Source: Rostratula benghalensis
Taxonomy: Eukaryota > Chordata > Aves > Charadriiformes > Rostratulidae
Direction: 5' to 3'
DNA: 64,000 nt
Assembly (NCBI GenBank): GCA_013399305.1
Contig: VXAI01000019.1
Coordinates: forward strand, 4,950,203 to 5,014,202
This document shows positions 36,365 to 49,436 of the stretch, piece after piece. Numbering within the stretch: position 1 is the stretch's first letter; the number at the start of each line of letters is the position of its first letter. The notes under the pieces were generated by a model. It was not told where the DNA came from, searched no databases, and worked only from the letters and a program-made list of their open reading frames with translations. Position numbers and translations under genes: made by a program.

Positions 36365-38276
36365 TGGAGACTGGGGACAGCCAAATTAATACCATTTTTG
36401 AGCTGTAAAAAAGGGAAGAAGAGTCTAAAATGTGCTTTTCATCAGCTGATCACGTGTGTTTGGTTTTAATTGATTACATACCTATCATTTTCACAAAAGT
36501 GTTTGCCCAAAATGCAGTAAAATTTCTGAATGTGAAGGAGTACCTCAATAATGTTGGCTTGTCCTACATTTGAAGAAGAGCTTTGGGCAGTTTTTAAATG
36601 CATAATGCTTGCTGTTATATACTCTGTATACACACTATACTTGACAGGACAGAGCCCAAGAACTCTAAAATATATATCCAGGGATATTCACATCAGAAGA
36701 AAAGAAGTATTTCCCTCCTCTTTCACTTGAAATTACTGCAAGCCCCGAGGGGGCAGGTTGTGAGGAGGGGGCAAACCCCCAGGGGCACCATCCCTGCACA
36801 CTCCAAAGAATCCCAGCTCCGCTCCCAGAGCTCAGCTGCCATCCTGGCATCTCCGGCTGTGATGAACTCTTCTCATTAACGGCAGAGTCCTTTGTTTTGA
36901 TGAGGTAAATGGATAACTATGCTTGCGCCCTAAGTGGAACTATAAATCAGGGAGGCATTCAGCCACTTAGCTTCACGCTGTCAAATATACTTTGCAATGG
37001 CCAAACACAAACCCTGTGATAAATTTGCGCAGCTGAAGTTTTCAGACCACCAGCAATTTCTGTCTTAAAACCCTCACGACTCAGAAAGGCAACAGGGACA
37101 GGGCAAGAAAGATGAAAATGGGGAATAACCTAAGTACCAGTGACATGAAGGGGTGCAGATTTCCCAGAGAAGGTGACAATGCAATAATCTAAAAGGCAGA
37201 GGTAATGCTTTTAATTATAGATTAAAATATAAATATATATGTGTACATATGAATACTTTCATTTCTGTGATTTCAGGTTGTGTGTCAGCAGAAAGACCAG
37301 CGCTCACAAAAAATGGTGCAAAACATGGGAACAATCCAGGCCCAGTCACAGATCACATCTGGAAAGGGCTCTTGCCTGTGTTCCCGGCTGGGGTGGACAC
37401 CCATCACCTCTGTTCCAGCTCAACTAATGTGGGGCTTGTCCTGGGAAACCTTGCTGGGGCCAGTACCAAAGATCCTACAAAAACAGACTGCCACGATGCC
37501 CTTACCTCCCTCTCCCCTTCTGCTGAGATGATTTTAACCTTAAGAAAAACCCCAAATGGATCTGACTGTGAGACCCTGCAGTTTTTAACCAGACGCCAAG
37601 GATGTAAGAGCGCTGCTGCTGCTGGCTTTTTGAACGTCATCCCTAGTCACCCCTACAGGGAACGTATTCACAGGGTCCCCCATGCACTCCACAGACTTCA
37701 CTTTCCAGAACTGTCCCCTGGAGTTGGTGAAAACCCAGCTGAAAAACCAGTTGGTGCTGGCCAGGATGTGGATCAACCCATGGTTGCCACCCATACTGCC
37801 AACACCAGCCCTGGGACCACTGGGCACCAGTTCCTTCCACAGCCTGCTTGCCACGGGCTTGCCATAGCCCCCTACCCCACGGATGGCTCAACCTGGATTT
37901 ACAAAACCTGGATTTATAGCTTAATCTCAGTTAATTCGTACAGTCTGTCAATGTTCACCCATCAATTTGGAAGAGGGGGATAACAGCGAGGCTGAAGGCT
38001 AGGATGACTGCATTTGCTGCCTCCCAGATAACCACCCCACTCGCCCTCTAAGTGTTCCCCTCGGTGGGGATGCAATTAGGCAGCCAGAAATCAATCACTT
38101 ACGGAAACACTTGCTGAGGCAGAATTTCCCACTGACACCAAGTTTAACACAAACACAGCAGAGTCCCTTTTAAAACCCCCATTTAGAAGTGGAATAACAA
38201 AGGGAGCGCAAGCTCAGGCCACACTGCATTTTGCTCACCTCCAAAGGTGATGTGTTATGGGCAACATCACTAATCA
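36365..38276. other. Unique DNA with the longest open frame in the window
   Basis: AT-rich first half with a conserved-looking patch near 36930-37080. The second half holds the 244-codon frame listed separately. Confidence 0.45.
37249..37983 (+). other. Unsupported 244-codon open frame
   Basis: ATG at 37249, stop just after 37980; the longest ATG-to-stop frame in the window. The ATG has a weak context (C at -3, A at +4). The product shows no signal peptide, membrane segment, repeat or domain that I recognise, and composition is unremarkable. Overlapping frames of 82-89 codons exist on the minus strand. In 64 kb of GC-moderate DNA one frame of this size can arise by chance, so I list it as an observation and not as a gene. 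Confidence 0.12.
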
Positions 38277-38665
38277 AAGTTGTTCAGATGGGAAGGGACC
38301 TTAGGAAGTCTCCTGCTCAGAGTAGGAGAACCCTGACTTCACGTGAGGTCACATAGGCTTGGTCCAGCTGGGCCTTGAAAAGCTCCAAGGACAGAGCTCC
38401 TGTAGCCCCTCTGGGCAAGTTTTCAGTGCTTAATTATCCTTGTGAAGTTTTTTTTATTTTGTGTTTTAAAACTTGGTCAGAGAACCCCTTTCCAGTTTGC
38501 AACCATGTCCCTTGGACCCTGCTCCATCTTTTCATTAACTTCCCCATAGGTAGGGGCAGGTTGCTATAATGTCCTCTTTGCAAAACCATTTCTTCTCCAG
38601 GCTGAAGAATTCCCTGTCCCTCACCCTCTCCCACAGTGTCCTCCAGAAAACCCAGCAATTTGACT
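38277..38665 (-). mobile_element. CR1 LINE, old diverged 3' part
   Basis: CAGATGGGAAGGGACCTTAG, TCCAGCTGGGCCTTGAAAAG, CCATTTCTTCTCCAGGCTGA and CTGTCCCTCACCCTCTCCCA follow the usual order of the antisense CR1 3' region. Many substitutions and a T-rich insertion make it one of the older copies. Confidence 0.75.
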
Positions 38666-39175
38666 GTTTTGCATGATGTGCTACTCCTATTTTATAGGAA
38701 CTAAATTAAATGCTAAAATGCATATGTGTGAAGCCACAGGCCAAAGATAAGATAGTTTTCTAATAAAACAGCACCAAGCTTACCAGCTCTGCATTTGTTT
38801 AGGCCAAAGACAGACAGCAGGGAGCATCCATGGTTTAATAGAGAGGCAAGTCTCCTTCAAGGCAGCAGAGGGAACCTACTTACCATTTTTCACATGCCTC
38901 GCTGTCAAATACACATGAATATACATAACTCCTTGAAAACTTCATGCCTTCAATATGAGTCATGCTCCAAAAGGCTAGCATGCTTTATACCCAGGGAGCC
39001 CTCTGATTCATGTACCAAACAGGAGTATAATGATGATTTGATGCAGGTAAATCATTTGCAGCAAGGAAAACGTCATATTAGGAAAACACACGCTGCGGCC
39101 CCAGAGACAGTGCTCGGTGCCCAGCACTTGGGGAAAAAAAAGAAGAATGATTAGCAGCTTTGTATACATTAATGG
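38666..39175. other. Unique noncoding DNA, no gene seen
   Basis: AT-rich; a 119-codon + frame at 38795-39154 has no motif. Confidence 0.5.
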
Positions 39176-39370
39176 GAATCATAAAATGGGTTGAGTTGGA
39201 AGGGACCTTAAAGATCACCCAGTTTGAACCCCCTGCCCTGGGCAGGGACACCTCCCACCAGCCCAGGTTGCTCCAAGCCCCATCCAGCCTGGCCTTGAAC
39301 ACCTCCAGGGATGGGGCATCCACAGCTTCTCTGGGCAACCTGGGCCAGTCCACCCACCACTGTAATGGCA
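39176..39370 (-). mobile_element. CR1 LINE, 3' end, hairpin subfamily
   Basis: Tail complement GGAATCATAAAATGGG and GAGTTGGAAGGGACC; hairpin CCCTGCCC-T-GGGCAGGG at 39231-39247; truncated at CAACCTGGGCCAGTCCACC. Confidence 0.95.
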
Positions 39371-41434
39371 ATAATTAAATATTAAGAGGCCTGAATCAAA
39401 CTCCCAGCTGAAGGAAGCACAAGAGGCCTGTCTGGCCAGCCTGGGAGGTGAGTCTGGCAGCAGCTCTCCTCCTTGGCTACGGCCACAAGCCACATCCTTG
39501 GGCAGAGCTGCTAAGAAATGCCAGCCAGGGCAAGCACAGCACCCAAGTCCAACCCATGTACATGGTCAGGCACCCTGCAGATCATTGCTGTAGAAGCAGT
39601 AAATTCAGCCTCTGTGCAAAAAGACTTCAGCACACCCATTGAGGTGACACCGTCGAGAGCTGCCACCCCAAAGTAGGCACAAACACAGCACCCTGCCTGA
39701 GGGACATGGAATAAAACTCAAGGGTTCAGCTGCTTTTCTGCAACCTGGGAAGACAACACCAACACCACCCAGCCAGACCGGTTCCCTGGCTACTCCGCTC
39801 CTCCGCATCGGAATCAGGATTCCCAACTTGCTCCCGAAACGAGCTGGAAAGATGAGTTGTCACCATGACAGAGCTGCAGCGAGGCATGATGAAATCCCAG
39901 CAAGGCTCCCAGTCATCTCAGGTAAACTCAACCGCACACCGCGACAGGCTCCAAAGAAACTTGACAGTGACCAAAAGTAATAACTCTACTATTTTGGTTT
40001 TGAAAAAGAAAATAAAGTTATTTCTTGTTCTTTTTCCTTACATTTCTGGAGGCATCATTCAGAAGCTTATTGCCAAGTAGCCCTAACAACTTATTCTTTT
40101 CCCTATTGGTTATGTTTCAAAGGGAAAAACATCATGCTAGTTCCAAACAAGGAGGTATCAGAACGGTCAGCAGGCTGTGCAGGCTCTCCATGAGCTCCAA
40201 AAGCGATTGATCTGGAAGTCACAGTCACACACATTTTTCTTCTTTTAGCTGCAATCGATCGCTATTTTTCAAACTCACCACCGCAGGAATAAAAAACCCA
40301 AAAATCTCCATTACCACTCAGCATGCCAAGGCGTACTCCAACTGCTCCGACACGTTACACTGGAATTACAACAAAGAGTTACTCCTGCATTGTTTTATTT
40401 CCTTGCTAAGGTGGTGGACTGTTTTTGGATCCTTTTGCCGAGGGCAGCCACCCTTCGCTGAGAGCTAATAAAGTTGACATCAAAAGCGGTTGTGTCCTGG
40501 AGGGGACCGATGCCAGGGATGTGGTGGGAACTGCAGGGCTGAGCAGTGCCCAGCTGGTTAAAGTATGAATGAGATACTATAAATTCTATACTAACCAGCA
40601 GAGAATTAAAATCCTCAGATACTTTTTTTTATTATTATTATTATTTTGATTTGGGGACACAGGATCAAGAGAGAGACTCTTGTGCTGGCACGAGCACGTT
40701 CACGGCACCCTGCCGGAGCCAGGAGCTGGCTACAAAGGGCTGGCAACCAGGGTGCTAATTCATAAGGCATCCATAAACACCTTGATTTTTCTGGAGCTAC
40801 ATCAAGGCCTGGAAGCAGAAAAAACAGTTACCCCAAACCAAAACTTGGCACAGTGGTCCCCCGCTTGTGATTATTTCGGAGCCAACGCATTCCCAGGACA
40901 GTTAATAGCACCGTGCTCCACTTAAGAAAAAAAAATATATATCCACAGAAGTGGAATAAATAGAGTAAGCAAGGAGGCAGCAGTACCTCCAAAACACCAA
41001 AATTAGAGGACTGCAAACAGATTAGGGGTCAATGACACACTTTTTCTTTTGCAAAAGACCACGAAAGCTTGAGGACTGAGGGGATATCACAGGCACAGCC
41101 AGAGATATTCGTCTCCTGCTATTCCTCTCCGCTCAGCAGCTGTCAGGCATCAGATGGAGACTTCTCCCAGCCTGGGAAATAACCCTTTCCAAAAGAAAAA
41201 GGCAGGCACATTTGGAATGGGGTCCAAGAAGTAAAGCAACAGGAGCCAAAAGACATCTAGAAACATGGTCTATCGGTAAAAGCTCGGAAGGTTACAGAGG
41301 TGGCAAGTACCTCCCGAGAACATACAGCCCTGAGACCAGGTAATTGTATGAAAAGGATGGTCATCAGTTGCTCTATTGCATAAAACCAAAAATCCTACTC
41401 TACAACTAATAAGTTTCAAGAGTATTATGAAAAA
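39371..41434. other. Unique noncoding DNA, no gene seen
   Basis: Short frames only; an ATT microsatellite at 40622. A polyadenylation-like AATAAA near 40468 stands alone. Confidence 0.5.
40622..40645. repeat. T-run with (ATT)5 microsatellite
   Basis: Run of T followed by five ATT units. Confidence 0.85.
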
Positions 41435-41600
41435 TCTTTCTGGCCATACAGAGAGTCAAAGCCTGGCACAGGATTTGTTGACGGGTTGTGAAATCATACT
41501 CATCAGAGGTTTTGAAGATAAACATCTATCCTTCTTGGGGGCAAGAAGATGGATTAGAAGATATCTTGAAGTCCCTTCTGGCCTTGGATTTCTAAAAGTA
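41435..41600 (+). mobile_element. Possible ancient CR1-like 3' end
   Basis: GATGGATTAGAAGATATCTT, GAAGTCCCTTCTGGCCTTGG and TTTCTAAAAG line up loosely with the CR1 ending (GATTAGATGATCTC, GAGGTCCCTTCCAGCCCT, ATTTCTATGA). Divergence is high and the assignment is tentative. Confidence 0.4.
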
Positions 41601-41815
41601 CTCCAGTTCCACTGATAGGCCCTTTCTTGTCAGTAAGCTCTGGTTATTTGCCTTAAAAGAATGATTGAAAAAATAAAAATCTTGTCCTTCATTTAGTTCT
41701 GTGTTGACAATTCTTAAATCTCTTTTCTTTTGTTCTTTTACTGAGTCATCAGACCATACCTCTGTATCAAACCTCAGCGAACACAATTTTTTGTGTTTGT
41801 ACATATAAGGGACAT

Positions 41816-41910
41816 GGTGGATACAGGTGGATACAGATACCAGCTTTACAACAAAATGCATTGAATCATAACAAAATACATTGAATTATAACAAAATACA
41901 TTGAAATATT
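41816..41910. repeat. Minisatellite: GGTGGATACA x2, then 20-base unit x3
   Basis: GGTGGATACA is doubled at about 41816-41835. Then the unit ACAAAATACATTGAATTATA occurs at 41851-41870, 41871-41890 and 41891-41910 with a few substitutions. Confidence 0.85.
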
Positions 41911-42298
41911 CTGTGGCAGCATACCCTTGAGTCTTGCAGAATACTCACAGACACTGGCTTATCAAAAAGAAAGAGTGAATTTTGCTGAAAGAAAGTCAGA
42001 GGTGAGGGGCAGCAGCAGGCAATTGAAAGATTGAAAACAAATATGTAATAGTCAGATCTGTTTCCCGGTTCCAGAGGTAAAGGAATTTCCTGTTTCCAGA
42101 ACTGGCTATTTAAAGAAAATCCTGACAACAGAGGATTTGGGGTTTGTTGGGTTTTTAATTTTTTTCCCTAATAATGCCAAATAAAATAAATTGAGAGGGC
42201 CAGTGTTCCTGAGCACATTCTTTGGAGAGGAGTGGCCCCTCATTTTTGAGCCATGTAGATCACCAGGATCAGCAAGCTCAGCCACAGCACCCAGCCAT

Positions 42299-42317
42299 GG
42301 AGGAGGAGGAGGAGGAA
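42299..42317. repeat. (GGA)6 trinucleotide repeat
   Basis: Six GGA units directly after CCAT. Encodes a short glutamate run in a 69-codon frame that I do not consider a gene. Confidence 0.85.
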
Positions 42318-42734
42318 GGCTTAGCAAGTACCTGCAGCCTTAGCAAGCACCAGCCTCTTCTTTCAGCCCATGCCATAAATACTGAGGTCAATCCAGGCTG
42401 GGCAGCAAAGGGGCTCTACAGCCAGCTTTGAATCTCAGCTGCCACGATTCTGTGGCAAAATACCCAAATACTTCTTTTCTCCAAGCGTAAAGCTGGATGC
42501 TTTTCATTCCAGCTGGTTTTACAGATTAGTCAGTCAGTGAGGAGGAAAAAGACAAAAAAAAAAAAAAGACAAGAAAAGAAAAAAAAAAATCCTTGATTGC
42601 TCACTTGCAGAGTATTTCTGTCATGGTGTCATTTAGTTTTCATCTCTGCTCCAGGGCAGTTCAATCAGGTTAAAAAAACTAAAAAAAGGAAAAAAAAAGA
42701 GGGAAACTTTTCAGCTCACAATAGCAGTTTCTTC

Positions 42735-43022
42735 TTTATATCTAGTCTAAAACTACCTTGTTTTAGTCTAAAACCATTACCCCTTGTCCTATCACAATGG
42801 GCCCTTCCAAGAAGTTTGGAAGTTTGTCCCCATCTTCCCTGTAGGCCCTCGTTACGGCCTGGAAGGAGCTGTAAGGTCTCCCCAGAACCTTCTCTTCTTC
42901 AGGCTGAACAACCCCAACTCTCTTGGTGTCATTGGCAAACTTGGTGATGGTGCACTCCATCCCACTGTCCATGTCACTGATGAAGACATTCAACAGAATA
43001 GAAGCAGGGCAGACAGTGACCA
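42735..43022 (-). mobile_element. CR1 LINE with large internal deletion and damaged catalytic motif
   Basis: On the minus strand the frame from 43023 reads through the reverse transcriptase core, where the catalytic motif FADD is changed to FAND (residues 29-32), and then jumps directly to the C-terminal region (near 42918). A stretch normally of a few hundred bases is missing between them. The 3' UTR is absent on the 42735 side. Confidence 0.88.
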
Positions 43023-43309
43023 ACCTTCTCCCTCCTGCCCTTCAGGGGCCCACTTTGTTCTTCCATCCCTAAATGACACGGGACCCATTGCTGCACAGAC
43101 CTAAGCCTTCATCTCGATCAGGAAGACTTAAGCACCAATGTTTGTGCTCTGCAATCGTCCTGATCTAGGAGCAGAGAGCAGAGCTTAAGAAGCTCCACCA
43201 GTCTTCATCATTCAAGAGCTTCCTGACACTCCTCTTACTCCCAACTCCACAGGAACTTACCCATCTGACAGTTACACAAAGCATGCTTAAGGTGGCACAA
43301 ATTTATCCT

Positions 43310-43425
43310 AGAATCATTCAGGTTGGAAAAGACCCTTGGGATCATCGAGCCCAACCACCAGCCCTACCCTACAAAGTTCTCCCCTGCACCAGATCCCCCA
43401 ACACCACATCTAAACCACTCAAACT
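43310..43425 (-). mobile_element. CR1 LINE, 3' end of an older subfamily
   Basis: TAGAATCATTCAGGTTGGAA, AAGACCCTTGGGATCATCGA and CCCAACCACCAGCCC, then CACCACATCTAAACCACTC. Different 3' UTR from the hairpin subfamily. Confidence 0.85.
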
Positions 43426-46400
43426 GTTTTTGCAACACTGAAATTAAACTTTATTGTGTTATTGATGTTATCTCATCTGCAAAGTATTCGGGGCATTTGA
43501 GTTAATGCACAGATAAGCACCAAAGGGATTGAAAGGCCAGATTTCCTGCCATTTTGCACAGAGAAACCAGATGCTGAATGGAAACTTCCTTGCTCACCTC
43601 AGCTGCCAAAACCCAAACTGCTTATTGCAAAAAAAAAAAAAAAAAAAAAAAAAACCATCAAAAACCCAACCTGTTCCATTACTCCTGGATATTTTTTCCA
43701 CCTGTTTCCTGGTAGGTAGGTCATGACATCCAGCAGCAGTGGAAGGGAAACAGCCGTGTTTTAGGGGTGACAGTGATAGCACCACCCATACGAATCACTG
43801 CAAAATCCATGCTCCAGCTCCATTCCCAGGGGGATGGCTTTATCCCATCACACTCCCCATTTGGTTCTCTGAGCACCAGCAAAATCCCTCCTCAGCACGA
43901 GCAGTCTGCAAGGGATGGCCTTCAGGTGGCTGGCATCATGGAGTGCTGCAGATCAGCAAAATGGCTTTGTGAGGACACCAGCTTGGCTAAGCCTGCTCAG
44001 AGGTGTCCCATCCATGTGATAATCAACCTGAGCAGCTCTTCCAGGCAGTCACAAACATGGAAGCTCCTGGGCTGAGGTGAAACTCCCCTTTCAACATCCT
44101 TCACAGCCCAATGCTTTTTCTGGGCTGGTCTTTCAGAGTGCGCCAGGCACAACCAGGCTGAGGAGACCCGCAAAGAACTTCTCACAGTGGCACTTGATTT
44201 TCTTTTCCCCAAGTTCAGAGAACTTCTTCTTGCTGCCAGCAGCTATCAGAGGGCTTAGCCGGAGTCATAAAGATGTTGTGTCCCATCCAACCATGCAGGA
44301 GCTGCAAATGTTATTAGATGTGATTCTCAGAGACTACAGTGTTTGCCCTATGGTGCCACAGGACTCCCAGTGTACAACCATTCCCGGGATGTCAGGGCCT
44401 GAAAAGGTGACAAGTCTTGGGCCGTGTTCAAACAACCCCAAACCATTACAGATGGTACAAGGCAAATTCTCACCTCCTCGCTCGTTCTCCCCATAGAGGA
44501 ACACCGAGCTGGCCACCTCGAGCCCCTCACAGCGCTGCCAAGAGCCATGTGAGATGTTTCCTTCTGGAGAAGAACCAAAGCTGCCTCCCGAGCCTGCATC
44601 CCTCAGCAACAGAGCAGACATTGAAACGAGCCTGCAGAATCATGCCCAAAAGTCAGGATCATACATCACAAGGAGCAGTAAGTTATTCGGTGATCACAGG
44701 CACCAAATCCTCCAAGACCTGCAGTCATTCAGGAAGCCTGGAAGACGGCAAAATTAGCTCCGATTTCAAAAGCAGCAGAACAAGTGCAAGCTTGACAGCG
44801 AGCCTTCTGCAGCTCCTGACCGTCACAAATTATTGGAAAAGGTATTAAGCAGGGGGTAAAAAAAATAAATAAAGAAAGAAATTTAAAAAAAAAACCAACC
44901 CAACAACAGTACATGCCTAGACTGCCTCCACCCTACCATTTTACAGCTGAGCACTTCTCAACATACCTCTCCCATGAGGTGGAGGAGGCTGGCAGGGCCA
45001 AGAAAGGAGGGCTCCTGAGGCCAGCAGTAGTGACCTAAGTGACATGACTAATGAGTCCATATGCCTCGTGTGCATTCTCACCATCATCTCTGCTAACACC
45101 AGTGGGAAGCATCGGCCAAAAAAAAAAAAAAAAATGTGGTCTAGACCACAGCAAGGCACAGAGCTGCCCACCAGCTGGGGATGCAGCTTTTGGTCCCACT
45201 TCTCCCTCACCCCACCAGACTACAAACCCTCGCTTCATTGGGAGAAACCCGAAATCCAGAGGAACCAGAGGTGGTAATGTCTTTTCAGCATCCAAATAAT
45301 AGTGGGGAGCAAGTTCATCCACTTTCTTGGCATATAAACTGTGTCCCACGCAACCCACATGGGGGCATCAGGTGTTAAATTGAAGGCCTTGTTGAATGGG
45401 ACTTTTTAGTGGGGGATGCCACAGGGTTTTTCTCCCTCACCAGGTACAACTAATGGCCCGGATCCTGCATATTTCTGTCTTTATGTGCTGGGATTTTATG
45501 CTACAGTGGCTTTGGTCTGACTTAGAAAGACAGCTTGCGCACCAAGAAAATATTTAACTAACATTGAAAAACAAGTCCTAGGGTTGGGTTTTAAGCATAA
45601 CTGGAAATTAAAAAAAATTTTAAAAATCACTCTGTGTGTAGGCTAGGTGCTTGAAAAAGTTCTCATGAGATACTCTAACACCATTCCTACCAAAACTTTT
45701 GTTGTCATCATGAATTACTTGGTGCACAAATAATTCTCTCAGTGTAGGTATTTGCAGACTACACACATGAGCAGAACCTTATTCAGGCCATTCAGACAAA
45801 CAAGCAATTTCTTATGGCATCGAAATCAAGCACAGGAACACTTTCCCCTTGCTCTTTTACAGCTAAAACAATTTCATTCCATGTACTTAGATTTTTAAGT
45901 GCTGTTGAGATACCATTACATCTAATAACTTCTATTTTGCATCGAAGGCCTGGAGGACAGTCAGCTGGAAGTGATGCTGCTGGGGAGGGAGGAGGGAAAA
46001 AGGCGGCTTACACATGCAGGAAAGAAAACACCATCAGCATCACCTCCAAAAACAGGAAAGGAAAAGTGCAATGAAACTGGAAAAGGAGAAAAACGGGAAG
46101 GAGGGGGAAGCAAATAATATGTCAGGTGGGTCACACTATGCAGGGAAATGGCTAGACTGAAACTGGCTCTCAGACACCAGGAATACTCTGATACTGAGAT
46201 TTTTCTCAGACAGCATCAATGAATTAATATTTCACCCACCTAAAAGAGAAATCAGGGCTCTCCATTTTACCTGAAGGACGTTACTTTGCTAGTGGGAGAT
46301 CTCACACTTAGCATAAACTGGATAAGCACAAGGAAATCAAATAAAAGATGTCAAAACAAAATGACAAAAACATGAAAGAGAGTGTGCAGATTTCATCACC

Positions 46401-49400
46401 TTCTGGATGGCAAAGCAGCTAAGGGCTTTCAAAAGGTAGGAGGACGCTGGACTATTTATAGTTAACATTCATTGTACCTAACTGTGCACTCATATTTATA
46501 TCTGTGCAAACCTTCTGGACTGCTATCAGCTCCCCAGACTTTTCATGGAGTAACATCTGACCCCACAACCAGATTTCTCTTTGAAGACATCATAAGAATT
46601 ACGCGACTTTGAAGATCAGGTCCAAACCCCTTAAAAACGACCTCATGGATTGCCTGCTGCTTTCACGTCGAGCAGCCCTAAGAGTCAGGAGGCTGAGGGA
46701 TCACTAATAACAACAGGTCTTGCATCTTGAAACTGTCTCCTCCTACACACAGTTTCTACAGTGAGACCAGGATACACCACATACTCCTTAAATCCAAGGC
46801 ATAAGCCTTGGTACAGTTGGTGCAATGCTACAGCACGATGCAATCCTTTGTCCAATTGCTCCATATTACTTTTTTTTTTCCTAAGGTACCAGCTTATTTG
46901 CAGGGTTTAAACATTTGCTTTTAAATGGAAAGATATAAAATATACATGTAATATACGTACAAGATCTCTACCTAGCCCCAGGAAATCATGACACACCTGG
47001 AGGGCACACACATTACTCTCAGTGCTCCAGTTTTTTCGTTCAAAATTTCAAAGTCTCTTCCAAAGCAGATTCCTCCCACGTTACATTAAAGCCTGTAAAA
47101 AGCAGCAAAGACACACTCTCCCCGTTCACAGAGCATGCCTTAGGACCCCAAATCTGAAGGGACTTTCATCAGAGAAAGAGAAATTACTACTCCCACCGCC
47201 CCTGCAGGACTTGGGACTCCAACATGGCTTGACCCAACCTTGCAAAGCAGCTTCTCGGGGCTGATGGATGTGGATTTCACCACATACCTACGACACCAGC
47301 TTACATGGATTAGCTGGTTTGACTCACTTCTGCTCCTCTTTTGAAATATTAATACAGCTTCGAATTCTCTCGGAAGTCGGCACGTACTCAGGTAGATTTT
47401 ATTCAGGTTGAAAACGTGCTTTCTCCCCCATCAATTTTCACTCCCTTCTCACCACCCTCACCCTTTGAAGTGGCCGGCTGGCTAATGCCAGCTGTATTTG
47501 CCAGTGCTGTGGGTCACAGCCCAGCCAGGCAGGTGGACCACTGGTGCCCAAGTGCTGGCCAAACGGATGTGGGAAGCCCAGGTTCCCCAGTCCTAGGTGT
47601 TCCCATGGTAGGCTCAGGCAAATTGGACACAAGCCGTAAGCCCCGTGATTAAATAGCAAGCTCATGTTTGGTGCTTTTCATCCTTATGCTCCAAAGGCCT
47701 TACAAGAGAAGAAGAAGTGTGCTGTTAAACGGGAAACTGAGGCACGGAGAGGTGGGTTTCCTGACTACATTCACAACGGTGGGTTGAAACAGCGCTCGGG
47801 AGGGGACCTGTTAGCACAGGTTTGAACCTAAAACGGCGAAGAAAATGAAGTTATTATCTGCATTCCATCGCCCTGCTACTGTACCATACGGTTAGACGTG
47901 GGCACGAGTCCAAGCTAAGCACCCAAAATGACTCCTTCAGCTCTAATGCAACAAACCAACCCCCAAAACTCCCATCCTTGCCTGAGTCGGAGTAACCCTT
48001 TCAGCTTCGCCTGCCCTTCTGCTGACGCCGCGTTATGCGTTATCCATACAGAAAATTTAACCAAGGGTGAACCCAGCAGAGGAGCAGAGACTCTAACGCT
48101 ATGTAGACCCCATTCCTCCTTCCCAAGCCTCTCAGCTTGTTCTTTGGGGGTTTTCTTATCTGACTACAGGGTCTTTCCGTTCCTGGTAAGATGGTATTTT
48201 GAAGTACGCTTTAACAAAGCTCTTGTTATGAGCACCTTCATTCCTGATTCCATCTCCAGCACGTGTCAGGAAGTTAGTGCCCACACTAATTATTCCCTAG
48301 CAAAAATCAGAGATTCTGAGATTTAATAATTCAGCGTCTGCGATACAAGAACTAGCAAGCCTTTTATTGGGAAGTGTTGTATAGCTTACCAAATAGAAAT
48401 AATAAAAAAGAAAAAAATTAAAACCAGCTATAAACTGGCTTTATTTCCTCAAAAAACTGCTTTGTTCTGCTGCCCCACTGCTGGAAGCACATGACCTCAC
48501 GTCTACCGAGCTCTTGCGAAATGGGGAAAATGAGCCAGGGGATGAAGGATGGGAGAGGGGAGCCTTCACCTGGGAGCCCCATGCTGACAGGCTGGATATG
48601 CAGAGATCTTTTGTACATTTAAAATGACACTTCCTCAGGTTTCTGCTCCCAGTCCTAGGATCAACAACCTCTGGATTGCAAACTCTGCCCCTGGGGACCT
48701 GCCAGAGGACCTCCGAGGAGGAAGAGCAGGGAGGAAGAAGAGAGTGACACCACCATTGCTGCAACAGCTCTGCAATCATCCAAGCATTCCCACACCAGGG
48801 CGAATGCAGCAACCCTACTTCATGCTGCACATCCAGGGGCTTTCCCTCCTCTGTACTTTAATGGTTCAAGCATTTAACCCAAGAAACAGCAGCGAGGGAG
48901 CTACTTCAGAGAGAACAAATCTGAAAGCCGGCCAGGTCAGCCTGTTCACTCTGCATTTAGTAGGAGGGAAAAAGCAGGTACAATGGCAAAAGGCTGCTTC
49001 TCCAAGAAAGCCTACTTTCTTCTTATGCCCTCCATAAATTCGCAGACGCCCCTGCAATTTATTTCCAAAGTGCTTCTTCAGTTTTTCCCTTACAAAGGTC
49101 AGTATAAGAATTTAACCTCAGTGACAGGCAGTGAGTGTCACACTAGGGGTGCGTTCACCAGAGTTGTTAATAAATAATTCAGTACCAAACAGGATGCTGT
49201 GAACTTCTCAGGACACACTGAAACGCAAAAGCACCCTTATCTAGAAGGGTGTTTGTCTGCCTGAGACTGCAGGAGAACTAAGGGAACAAGAAAAACAGAG
49301 AAGTGCTTGTGAGGCTGGGTGTTAGTAAGGAGCAAGAGACACTGAAGAAGAGAGATCTTCATGCAAAGATTACAAAGGCATTCAAAGAAGGCAACCACCA

Positions 49401-49436
49401 AAAGTATTTCAATACGGCCTGACCAACCTAGAAAGA
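43426..49436. other. About 6 kb without a recognisable element or gene
   Basis: The longest stretch free of CR1 after 13.5 kb. Frames of 100-143 codons at 43767-44848 overlap on both strands, and another of 137 codons lies at 48624-49037; none shows a domain. AT-rich parts near 46430-46600 look like ordinary noncoding sequence. A-tracts at 43629 and 45119. Confidence 0.5.
43629..43654. repeat. Poly-A of 26 bases
   Basis: Followed by CCATCAAAAACCCAACC, an A/C-rich tail like that at 9461. Confidence 0.9.

Larger units (their letters stand above)
41601..42734. other. Unique noncoding DNA with minisatellite
   Basis: No gene. Contains the 20-base tandem repeat, a GGA run, G/T-rich tract at 42137-42167, and A-rich tracts near 42553-42590 and 42670-42700. 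Confidence 0.5.

Noticed and set aside
40495..40560. TGTCCTGGAGGGG as the start of another LTR
   Set aside because: Diverges after the first eight bases; no matching 3' end or target duplication.
43767..44848. Cluster of 100-143-codon frames that might be one gene
   Set aside because: Frames overlap in different phases and on both strands, with no shared domain and no convincing splice structure.
48624..49037. 137-codon + frame
   Set aside because: ATG start but no family, and a minus frame of similar length overlaps it.
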